Source: Peribacillus frigoritolerans (GTDB taxonomy: Bacteria > Bacillota > Bacilli > Bacillales > DSM-1321). From it: 64,000 nucleotides of DNA. Numbering within the stretch: position 1 is the first letter of the stretch; the number at the start of each line of letters is the position of its first letter. The position numbers were made by a program, and so were the translations under genes. The notes beneath the pieces were generated by a model. It was not told the DNA's origin. It saw only the letters and a program-made list of their open reading frames with translations, and did no database searches. Below, piece after piece: positions 56,837-64,000 of the stretch. Where the stretch lies: assembly GCF_030676415.1 (NCBI RefSeq), contig NZ_JAUUTW010000002.1:248001-312000 (forward strand), given 5' to 3'.

Positions 56837-57099
56837 TATGTTTCACTCAATGAAATTCGAAATAATATGAACCGTATTACAAGTCTATAGTGATGTGCTG
56901 GAAAATCAGGACAAAATAGGGACTAGGTAAGTAGCAACTAGATTAAACTATCAATAAATAATTCAAATAATGATCGTAAACAACATCCGGTACTTTTACT
57001 TTTCTTACACTCCCTGAAAATTAATAGGAATCTAGAATGAGAAGAATATAATACTACTCTATAAATTTAATATACATACATAATTATCAGGAGGAAATC

Positions 57100-59052
57100 A
57101 TGAGCGCTATCATTGGTATTTGTCAAATAAATGAAGAGCCGGTAAATTTCCATCATGGTCATATTTTAATGACTGCATTAAATAAATATCCTTCCGACTC
57201 TATTCAGACCTGGCATTCAGAAAAGATTTTTCTCGGGTGTCACGCTCAATGGATTACTCCTGAATCTGTAGGTGAACAGCTCCCCTTTTACAATTCTGAG
57301 AGGCAGTGTGCAATTACAGCTGATGCCATTATTGATAATCGTGATGAATTATTCGACAAACTAGATGTTAGTAAAGTTGATAGAAATAGTGTAACAGATA
57401 GTCAGCTTATTTTACTAAGTTATCTAAAGTGGGGTGAAGACTCACCTAAGTATTTAATTGGTGACTTTGCCTTTATGATTTGGGATCTGAAGAAAATGAA
57501 GCTTTTTGGCGCAAGAGATTTTTCTGGTAGTAGGACACTTTATTATTATCAAAACACAGAGAAATTTGCTTTTAGTACCGTTATTAAGCCACTTCTTAAC
57601 TTGCCGTTTGTGGAAAAAAAGCTAAATGAACAATGGTTGGCTGAGTATTTGGCTATACCTGGGATGTTTGAGAGTGTGGATTCTAATACCACCGTTTATA
57701 AATATATACGACAAGTTCCCCCTTCTCATTCAATTAGTGTAGTGGATGGAAGCGTTTCTCTTCATAGATACAGTCATTTAGCCGATGTTGAGAAAAAACA
57801 TCTAAAAACAGATCGAGAATATGAAGAAGCATTTCGAAATGTATTACAGGAAGCTGTATCAGCCAGGTTGCGTACCCATCATAAAGTTGGGTCGCATTTA
57901 AGTGGAGGGTTAGATTCAGGTACAGTGGCAAGCTTTGCTGCAACTGAATTACGTAAAGGAAATAAACCGTTACATACATTTAGCTACGTTCCGGTTGAAG
58001 GCTTTATAGATTGGACTCATAAAAGTAGAATGGCAGACGAAAGGCCGTTTATACAATCTACTGTACAACACGTAGGAAATATTAATGATTCTTACATGAG
58101 TTTTGAAAATAAAAATCCTTATTCAGAAATTGATGATTGGCTGGAAACGTTGGAAATGCCTTACAAGTTTTTTGAAAATACATACTGGTTAAGTGGTATA
58201 TATGAAGCAGCTCACCAACAAGGAATCGGGATATTATTAAATGGTCAAAGAGGGAATTGGACGATATCTTGGGGACCACTTCTAGATCATTACGTCACTC
58301 TTTTAAAAAAAGTGAATTGGTTTCGTCTCTATAAAGAATTAAACCAATATAGTAAGAATATTGGAGTAACAAAAACACGGATCTTAAAAGCAGTTCGAAA
58401 AAAAGCATTTCCTTTTACTGATAGAAAGAACCAATTAAGTGATCAAGACCAATTCCCTATGTTAATTAACCCGGAGTTTGCAAAACGAACAGACGTCTTT
58501 AATAAGCTTGAGGAACATGGGATTGACTTAACAGGAACTAAGATACCAAGTGCATATGAAGTCAGGGAAAATCAGTTTCAAAATTCATATTATTGGAATA
58601 TCACTGGTACCTATGGATCAAAGTTATCATTACGTTACTCAGTATGGGATCGTGATCCAACAAATGATTTACGTGTTATACGATTCTGCTTATCGGTCCC
58701 AGAAGAACAATATGTTCGAAATGGCTTGGATCGGGCGTTAGTTAGAAGGTCTACAAAAGGATATTTACCGGATAAAGTTAGATTAAACCTCCGGACCCGA
58801 GGTGTACAGGGGGCTGATGGAGTTCATAGGATGGCATCTCAATGGAATGAATTTATAAATGAGCTACATCAACTTAGTGAAGATCCCCATATGGCAGAAC
58901 TATTAAATATGCAAATAATTAATGATGCAATTGCAAAAATTAAGGGAGAACCAAACGCTGAATATGCTTTTGATTTTGAGTTTAGAATTTTAATGCGTAG
59001 TTTAATTCTTTATAGATTTATGAAAAAAGTAGGTGTAATTGAAGGGGGGTGA
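57100..59052 (+). CDS. Lasso peptide cyclase (asparagine synthase-like C protein)
   Basis: A 650-aa enzyme that adenylates a side-chain carboxylate of the core and closes the macrolactam ring. The N-terminal glutaminase-like domain lacks the catalytic Cys2 of asparagine synthetase (it starts MSAIIGIC), as usual in lasso cyclases, which do not need ammonia from glutamine. The synthetase domain has the PP-loop SGGLDSG at residues 268-274 and conserved WDRDPTNDLRV near the C-terminus. CAGGAGGA lies before the ATG. The stop is 4 bases before the precursor start. Here the cyclase precedes the precursor gene. Confidence 0.93.
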   Translation: MSAIIGICQINEEPVNFHHGHILMTALNKYPSDSIQTWHSEKIFLGCHAQWITPESVGEQLPFYNSERQCAITADAIIDNRDELFDKLDVSKVDRNSVTDSQLILLSYLKWGEDSPKYLIGDFAFMIWDLKKMKLFGARDFSGSRTLYYYQNTEKFAFSTVIKPLLNLPFVEKKLNEQWLAEYLAIPGMFESVDSNTTVYKYIRQVPPSHSISVVDGSVSLHRYSHLADVEKKHLKTDREYEEAFRNVLQEAVSARLRTHHKVGSHLSGGLDSGTVASFAATELRKGNKPLHTFSYVPVEGFIDWTHKSRMADERPFIQSTVQHVGNINDSYMSFENKNPYSEIDDWLETLEMPYKFFENTYWLSGIYEAAHQQGIGILLNGQRGNWTISWGPLLDHYVTLLKKVNWFRLYKELNQYSKNIGVTKTRILKAVRKKAFPFTDRKNQLSDQDQFPMLINPEFAKRTDVFNKLEEHGIDLTGTKIPSAYEVRENQFQNSYYWNITGTYGSKLSLRYSVWDRDPTNDLRVIRFCLSVPEEQYVRNGLDRALVRRSTKGYLPDKVRLNLRTRGVQGADGVHRMASQWNEFINELHQLSEDPHMAELLNMQIINDAIAKIKGEPNAEYAFDFEFRILMRSLILYRFMKKVGVIEGG

Positions 59053-59056
59053 GCAA

Positions 59057-59182
59057 ATGAAAAAGGTATGGGTAAAACCAGAATTAGAAGTACTTAATGT
59101 AAATATGACTATGGCAGGACCAGGAATTAAGACACCTGATGCAGTACAACCAGATATTGATGAAGTGGTTCATTATAGTTAA
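59057..59182 (+). CDS. Paeninodin-like lasso peptide precursor
   Basis: 41 aa. The leader (residues 1-19, MKKVWVKPELEVLNVNMTM) has the Trp/Tyr-x-x-Pro-x-Leu recognition motif and Thr at position -2 (Thr18). The predicted core is residues 20-41, starting AGPGIKTPD: Ala20 (core 1) and Asp28 (core 9) would form a nine-residue ring. The tail ends His-Tyr-Ser, Ser41 being the expected phosphorylation site. The core strongly resembles paeninodin as I remember it, with Ile-Lys in place of Thr-Ser in the ring and changes in the tail. GGGGGGTGA serves as ribosome site, inside the cyclase 3' end. Followed by a terminator-like hairpin. Confidence 0.93.
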   Translation: MKKVWVKPELEVLNVNMTMAGPGIKTPDAVQPDIDEVVHYS

Positions 59183-59209
59183 TAATCGATGTTTGTTCGT
59201 AGTTTTCTG

Positions 59210-59239
59210 CCCTTATATTAAAAGTATGAGGGTTTTTTT
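59210..59239 (+). terminator. Attenuator-type hairpin after the precursor gene
   Basis: CCCTTATA pairs with TATGAGGG (one T-G pair), followed by seven T, between the precursor and the kinase. Partial termination would give more precursor transcript than downstream enzymes. Confidence 0.7.
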
Positions 59240-59271
59240 AAAAAATATTTTCATATGTTGGAGTGGGAATC

Positions 59272-60204
59272 ATGCTCATAAATACAGAAAAAAAGTATTT
59301 TTATAAAGCTTTTGGTTTAAAGATTATAAGTGAAATATATCTTCCAGAACTAACGGGGGTTGGTGATGAAGGAAGCGTAGAAATTGAAATAAAAATGGGG
59401 AACTTGTCTAGTGAATGGAATAATTTTAATGAAGGGCAACGAAAAATTATTGTTTCAGGAAATATTGTCATGTTTCAAATACCTAATCTAGCAACATTCT
59501 GTATACAAGAAGGAAAAAGTATTATCGTCTCTCCCATAAACGGATTTGATATAGATAAAATTAGACTGTATATACTTGGGACTTGTATGGGAGCCCTCTT
59601 AATCCAAAGGAGGAAACTTCCTTTACATGGAAGTTCAGTAGCTATTGATGGAAAGGCCTATGCTTTTGTTGGGCAATCAGGTGTGGGGAAATCAACTCTA
59701 GCATCAGCTTTTATTAGAAAGGGATATCAACTTTTAAGTGATGATGTAATAGCTATATCTCTTTCTGATGGAAACATACCGATGGTAGAACCTTCTTATC
59801 CTCAACAAAAGTTATGGGAGGACAGTTTGAATAACTTTGGAATGGAGACCGCTCATTATTGTCCATTGTTTGAAAGAGAAACCAAATATTCTGTTCCATT
59901 ACATTCTCAATATTATAATAAGTCTCTTCCCTTGGCCGGTGTTTTTGAACTTTCAAAAGAGGATTGTAAAACAATTGAGCTTAAGCCAATTACAGGTCTA
60001 GGTCAATTTCGTACTTTACTAAATCAAACATTTCGCAGTTCCCTAATCGAAAGGATGGGGTTGATGGAATGGCATTTTTATTATTCCTCGCATATTATCA
60101 AACATATTAATATGTTTCAATTACGGCGACCCATTACAAAATTCACAGCAAATAATATGGTATCAACAATAATAGATAAATTAAATGAAAAGGGTGAAAT
60201 TTGA
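59272..60204 (+). CDS. HPr kinase-like lasso peptide kinase (K protein)
   Basis: 310 aa. Walker A GQSGVGKST at residues 134-142, preceded by PLHGSS and followed by LLSDDVIAI, is the HprK/P-like kinase arrangement. In paeninodin-type clusters this protein phosphorylates the C-terminal Ser of the precursor. I chose the ATG at 59272 (GGAG 8 bases upstream) over GTG at 59263. The stop overlaps the B1 start (TGATG). Confidence 0.9.
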   Translation: MLINTEKKYFYKAFGLKIISEIYLPELTGVGDEGSVEIEIKMGNLSSEWNNFNEGQRKIIVSGNIVMFQIPNLATFCIQEGKSIIVSPINGFDIDKIRLYILGTCMGALLIQRRKLPLHGSSVAIDGKAYAFVGQSGVGKSTLASAFIRKGYQLLSDDVIAISLSDGNIPMVEPSYPQQKLWEDSLNNFGMETAHYCPLFERETKYSVPLHSQYYNKSLPLAGVFELSKEDCKTIELKPITGLGQFRTLLNQTFRSSLIERMGLMEWHFYYSSHIIKHINMFQLRRPITKFTANNMVSTIIDKLNEKGEI

Positions 60205-60509
60205 TGATTAGTACACAGAAGTTGCTAGAAGATTCGCTTATAGTTCAGGGGCAAGGTAATATTGTAAGCGATATGGATGGGGAAAAAGTGATGTTAAATA
60301 TTGAAAAGGGAAAATACTATAATTTAGGAGAATTAGGAGGGTCAATTTGGGATTTGATGAAAGAACCTATTACTTTTGATCAATTGGTTACTGAGTTATT
60401 GACTCAGTATGATGTTGATAATGAAGTGTGTGTAGACCAAGTTACTGACTTCTTAACGCAATTGAATGATGAGGGATTAATGAAAATTGTAGATAATAGA
60501 AATTCATAA
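60204..60509 (+). CDS. Lasso peptide B1 protein (PqqD-like RiPP recognition element)
   Basis: 101 aa. The PqqD fold is indicated by GEKVMLNIEKGKYYNLGELGGSIWDLM and the C-terminal helix pair. It binds the leader peptide and presents it to the B2 protease. AGGGTG lies 7 bases before the ATG, which overlaps the kinase stop. Confidence 0.92.
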   Translation: MISTQKLLEDSLIVQGQGNIVSDMDGEKVMLNIEKGKYYNLGELGGSIWDLMKEPITFDQLVTELLTQYDVDNEVCVDQVTDFLTQLNDEGLMKIVDNRNS

Positions 60510-60532
60510 TTTTCAAGTAGTAGGAGGGAAGT

Positions 60533-61000
60533 ATGAACGTTTTAAGAAAAGTTAGATCTTTTACAAAACTAAATATGGAAACTAAGTTGCTTCTTATTGA
60601 AGCATTTATTTATTTGGGAAAGGCCCGCTTTCTGAAAAGAATGCCATTTTCAAAGGTGGCACCATTATTAGGAGATCAAATGGAGGAGACATCTTTAAAC
60701 CCTGATTTTTTTAATAGAGAAGTATTAGCCAGTATATCTAAAGCCATTCATATTATGAGCAGCTATACATTTTGGGAAAGCCAATGTCTTGTAAAAGCAA
60801 TTGCTAGCATGAAAATGCTGGAAAAAAGAAATATTGAAAGCACTCTTTATTTAGGTACAGCCAAAGATGAGAATGGACTGCTCATCGCACATGCTTGGTT
60901 ACGAAGTGGTTCATTTTATATATCGGGTGCTGAAGGGAAGGAAAGGTTTACGGTTGTTGCTAAATTCGCCAAAAGAATAAGCATCAATAAACCTATATAA
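60533..61000 (+). CDS. Lasso peptide B2 protein (transglutaminase-like leader protease)
   Basis: A 155-aa cysteine protease that removes the leader after Thr at -2. Catalytic Cys85 (WESQCLVKAIA) and His120 (LIAHAWLRSG) are in the family positions; I cannot assign the third residue with confidence. AGGAGGG lies 4-5 bases before the ATG. It lies 23 bp after B1, with which it forms the split B protein. Confidence 0.92.
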   Translation: MNVLRKVRSFTKLNMETKLLLIEAFIYLGKARFLKRMPFSKVAPLLGDQMEETSLNPDFFNREVLASISKAIHIMSSYTFWESQCLVKAIASMKMLEKRNIESTLYLGTAKDENGLLIAHAWLRSGSFYISGAEGKERFTVVAKFAKRISINKPI

Positions 61001-61331
61001 ACCTCAAGATTAGAATGAAATAGAATAGTTCTATTAAAATTTGTACTATATTATGGGAAGAAGATCTTTTTTGGGGCATTTAGTGTGTATGTCGAGTTAG
61101 TATGTTCAATGAATTTGTCTGGAAAATGACGGAATTATCCATAATACAAGTTTTTTTGAATTAATCCAAATATGGATTTTCCTCGTATATTAAAAATCAG
61201 TTAAAAGTGATTTTCTTAATACATAAAGTTCTATTTCTTATGAAGTGACTCTCCCATTACTCAACTAACTAACGATATTATTGCATGTGGAAAAACTAAG
61301 ATATTTTATCGTGTGATGGGAGGAATAAAAT
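61001..61331. other. Spacer between B2 and the exporter
   Basis: About 330 bp, AT-rich, no ORF and no clear terminator. Long for an operon of this kind; it may hold an internal promoter for the exporter gene. Confidence 0.4.
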
Positions 61332-63131
61332 TTGAAGCAACTCCTGTACTTTATAAAACAAATACAAAATTTTTCGGGAAAAATTCTATACATCAACCTT
61401 TTTTGTATGATTATAATCAGTTTATTAGAAGGTGTGGGAATTTTTCTGTTAATCCCATTAATTGGAATAACGGGGATTTTGAATGCAGATGCAGAGGAAG
61501 TTCCTTTTTTAAGTTGGATTAATGAAGTATTCCTTGGTATTCCTGAAACGATTAGCCTGTTCCTCATATTAGGAATTTACGTTCTAATAATGGTCGGACA
61601 AAGCTATTTTAAGCGGAATCAAACAATCTTAGGTGTGAAAATCCAACAAGGATTTATTAGTCATTTAAGAGAAGAAACTTATAAGAGTCTACTTCAAGCA
61701 AATTGGGAGTTTTATTTAAAAAAAAGAAAATCCGATATCATAAATTTGATGGCAAATGAAATTTTTCGTGTAAGCGCTGGTACCCACTTATTTTTCCAGT
61801 TATTATCCTCTATTACATTTACAATCATCCAAATAATATTTGCGTTTTATTTGTCGATTAAAATGACTAGTTTTATATTGTTTTTTGGAATAATCCTCAT
61901 CTTCTTCTCTAGGAAATTTGTTAAAAAGTCACAGTCTTTAGGGAAAGAAACCCTACATCTGACACAAACATACTTAGCGGGTATTACTGATCATTTTAAC
62001 GGTATTAAGGATATTAAAAGTAATTCATTAGAGATAACTCATTTAAATTGGTTTTTCTCTTTAAGTAAAAAAATGGAGCGAAATATGGTTGAAATTACAA
62101 AAGTAAATTCAACTTCTCAGATGACCTTCAAAATTGTATCTTCAGTCTTAATTGCCATTTTTATGTTTTTTTCAATAAAAATGTTCATGGCCCAGCCAGC
62201 ACAATTAATGCTGATCATGGTTATTTTTTCAAGATTATGGCCAAGGTTTACAAGTATCCAATCTAATTTAGAACAATTAGGATCTACTCTTCCATCTTTT
62301 AAAGCATTGTTAGATTTACAAAATGAATGTAGGGAAGCAAGAGAGTTATATGAATCCGATTATAAAAATATAAAGTCAATCGAAATAAAAAAAGGGCTAG
62401 ATTGTCGTCATGTTTATTTTAGATATAATCCTAATGAAAGTACCTATGCCCTTAAAAATATAAATGTACACATACCATCTAACCGTATGACGGCTATAGT
62501 AGGCCGATCAGGGGCAGGAAAAAGTACTTTAATTGATCTATTAATGGGATTAAATCAACCTGATCGGGGTGAGGTCAGAATAGATGATATCCAACTTACT
62601 AGTGATCACTTATTATCACTAAGGAAATCGATTAGTTATATACCGCAGGATCCCTTTCTATTTAATGCAACTATACGGGAAAATTTGATGATTATTGACC
62701 CTGAGGCAAGTAATGAATCCATATGGGAGTCTTTGGAGTTCGCTGCTGCTGCTGATTTTGTCAGTAGGCTTCCACAAGGTCTTGATACACTCATTGGTGA
62801 CCGGGGAGTTCGACTGTCAGGAGGAGAAAGACAGCGACTTGTACTGGCTCGAGCCATTTTACGCAAACCGGCCATCCTTGTCTTAGATGAGGCAACAAGT
62901 GCATTAGATACGGAAAATGAAGCGAAGATACAAGCCGCCATCGAAAGATTAAAAGGGACCATGACCATCATAGTTATTGCTCATCGGTTATCGACGATTC
63001 GTAATGCGGATCAAGTATTGGTTATGGATCAGGGAGAAATTATTCAAGTCGGTGAATATAACCAACTAGCGAGTGAAAAAAGAGGGATGTTTAGCAATTT
63101 ACTAGGCATCCAAATGGAATCAAGTATGTGA
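61332..63131 (+). CDS. Lasso peptide ABC exporter (D protein)
   Basis: A 599-aa half-transporter: six N-terminal transmembrane segments (about residues 15-310) and an ATPase domain with Walker A GRSGAGKST near residue 391, signature LSGGERQRLVLARA near 495, Walker B ILVLDEATSALD, and VIAHRLST. The start is TTG with GGGAGG 8 bases upstream. It exports the mature peptide and is the usual immunity determinant of lasso producers. Confidence 0.93.
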   Translation: MKQLLYFIKQIQNFSGKILYINLFCMIIISLLEGVGIFLLIPLIGITGILNADAEEVPFLSWINEVFLGIPETISLFLILGIYVLIMVGQSYFKRNQTILGVKIQQGFISHLREETYKSLLQANWEFYLKKRKSDIINLMANEIFRVSAGTHLFFQLLSSITFTIIQIIFAFYLSIKMTSFILFFGIILIFFSRKFVKKSQSLGKETLHLTQTYLAGITDHFNGIKDIKSNSLEITHLNWFFSLSKKMERNMVEITKVNSTSQMTFKIVSSVLIAIFMFFSIKMFMAQPAQLMLIMVIFSRLWPRFTSIQSNLEQLGSTLPSFKALLDLQNECREARELYESDYKNIKSIEIKKGLDCRHVYFRYNPNESTYALKNINVHIPSNRMTAIVGRSGAGKSTLIDLLMGLNQPDRGEVRIDDIQLTSDHLLSLRKSISYIPQDPFLFNATIRENLMIIDPEASNESIWESLEFAAAADFVSRLPQGLDTLIGDRGVRLSGGERQRLVLARAILRKPAILVLDEATSALDTENEAKIQAAIERLKGTMTIIVIAHRLSTIRNADQVLVMDQGEIIQVGEYNQLASEKRGMFSNLLGIQMESSM

Positions 63132-63342
63132 TTCTCTAATTCAATCCGACTTGCCGACCTTACTTTATAACATTGAGTAGACACAAAAAAATGAATTTCT
63201 ATTATGATGATTAATCAATCGAATAATGGGTATTATTATATGAATTAAATAAAGAGTAACTATTTAAAAGTAATGACTCATATCTAGAGAGCGGTTGCTC
63301 TATTGACTGGGTTAATTTAAGAAAGGGTGAATTTTTTTTAAA

Positions 63343-63468
63343 ATGCCTTTATACCAAATGAGAGAAATATGGACACCCTTAAAATTAGTTGGAGTTAAGT
63401 TTTTTAAATCAGATGATCGTAGTATTTTCATCAAGGTTTTTAACCAACATCGAAGAAGGTTAAAGTGA
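63343..63468 (+). CDS. Unknown 41-aa basic protein, twin 2 (downstream of lasso genes)
   Basis: MPLYQMREIWTPLKLVGVKF, continuing to FIKVFNQHRRRLK, with GAAAGGGTGAATTTTTT ahead. Twin of the ORF at 56711; roughly seven substitutions in 41 residues, mostly conservative. A clean terminator follows at 63529, supporting transcription. Function unknown. Confidence 0.62.
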   Translation: MPLYQMREIWTPLKLVGVKFFKSDDRSIFIKVFNQHRRRLK

Positions 63469-63528
63469 GAGAACAGAACTAGAAAAGTCATCATATCAAT
63501 GGAAAATATAAGAATATGTACACATGGG

Positions 63529-63556
63529 GAAGGCTGTTAATCAGCCTTCTTTTTTA
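63529..63556 (+). terminator. Terminator after twin 2
   Basis: GAAGGCTG/CAGCCTTC perfect 8-bp stem, 5-base loop, T-run. Confidence 0.82.
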
Positions 63557-63822
63557 TGAACTGTTTTCTAATCAACTACAAACTGTTTCTATTCCTTTTG
63601 TTTAAATGGAATTAATTGGTGTGTTAAAACAGGAACAAGTTCACAATAATAAAAAATCATATAAATGAGTGATATTTTATATAAATAAACCTAGTAATTT
63701 TGTAGGGGACTATTGTGGGGAACGTTTTTAAGCTTTCCGTTGTGGTTGTCATTTTTCGGTTGGATCAAAATTATAATGAATTTTATAAGATAAGAAATTA
63801 AAGACTCGGAATAAAAAGTTAC
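63557..63822. other. Spacer without a supported gene
   Basis: AT-rich, no ORF or RNA recognised. Confidence 0.4.
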
Positions 63823-63896
63823 ATTGGAGATCGAGGACTTCGACTGTCAGGAGCAGAAAGACAGGGTCTTGTACTTGCGCGAGCAAGTAGAAAACA
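63823..63896 (+). pseudogene. Fragment of a second ABC exporter ATPase
   Basis: Reads IGDRGLRLSGAERQGLVLARAS, the signature-motif region of the exporter at 61332, with a broken signature (Gly-Gly to Gly-Ala, Arg-Gln-Arg to Arg-Gln-Gly). Nothing of the rest of the gene remains nearby. Confidence 0.65.
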
Positions 63897-63929
63897 GTGA
63901 CAAAATCCAAGGTTTAATAGTAGGGAAAT

Positions 63930-63973
63930 GGCAGGCATCACACAAAGACAGTTGTTATTGTGTGGTGCCTGCC
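63930..63973. repeat. Long inverted repeat near the window end
   Basis: 16-bp arms GGCAGGCATCACACAA and TTGTGTGGTGCCTGCC (one G-T) around a 12-base loop. No T-run follows. Could be a terminator without tract or the end of a mobile element. Confidence 0.5.
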
Positions 63974-64000
63974 TACTTAAGCTGTATCACTTCAAATATT

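Overview
The window looks like chromosomal DNA of a low-GC, spore-forming Bacillaceae bacterium, most likely a Peribacillus-type (Bacillus simplex group) organism. The evidence is the Bacillus subtilis-like order relA-dtd-amidase-small HTH gene-T-box-hisS-aspS-6S RNA-tcdA, strong AGGAGG ribosome binding sites, GTG/TTG starts, and candidate CodY, Fur and CcpA operators. The genus is inferred from memory and was not tested.

Layout. 1-7.9 kb: conserved core (partial relA, dtd, a five-SH3 cell-wall amidase on the minus strand, T-box-controlled hisS-aspS, 6S RNA). 7.95-11 kb: an island between the 6S RNA and tcdA with two arrays of a 21-bp repeat flanking a NERD-domain gene, then an M20 peptidase. 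12-21.9 kb: two complete tandem copies of a branched-chain amino acid ABC importer operon (substrate-binding protein, two permeases, two ATPases). Each has the same promoter architecture and a CodY-box-like palindrome at the start point. 21.9-22.4 kb: a pair of inverted dispersed repeats. 22.5-28.4 kb: a secreted subtilase, a VOC protein and a small zinc-finger protein (a segment duplicated 3 kb later, where the VOC copy is dead), and an MFS transporter behind a near-perfect Fur box. 28.4-35 kb: a degraded accessory zone with a beta-helix surface protein, an SGNH hydrolase relic, and a prophage head-gene relic (portal, minor capsid, scaffold) that carries an intact acyltransferase.

35-52.2 kb: an exopolysaccharide locus. 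It has a divergent SinR/SlrR-like repressor, chain-length regulator, tyrosine kinase, PHP phosphatase, a FlaA1-like dehydratase, galU, an aminotransferase, a priming sugar transferase, an ATP-grasp/HAD pair, three glycosyltransferases, an EpsG-like polymerase, a flippase and galE. The first enzymes regulate and build activated amino sugars, the glycosyltransferases assemble the repeat unit on lipid, and the flippase and polymerase export and polymerise it. 52.2-55 kb is a gene graveyard with an IS21-family relic.

55-63.5 kb: a paeninodin-like lasso peptide cluster. It has a nucleotidyltransferase, cyclase (C), a 41-aa precursor (A), an HprK-like kinase (K), an RRE protein (B1), a leader protease (B2) and an ABC exporter (D). 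The precursor's predicted core begins AGPGIKTPD, giving an Ala1-Asp9 ring, and ends in Ser, the expected phosphorylation site. Two nearly identical 41-codon ORFs that I do not recognise flank the C-to-D block, and a short relic of a second exporter ATPase lies beyond. The twin ORFs and the 21-bp arrays are the least explained features in the window.
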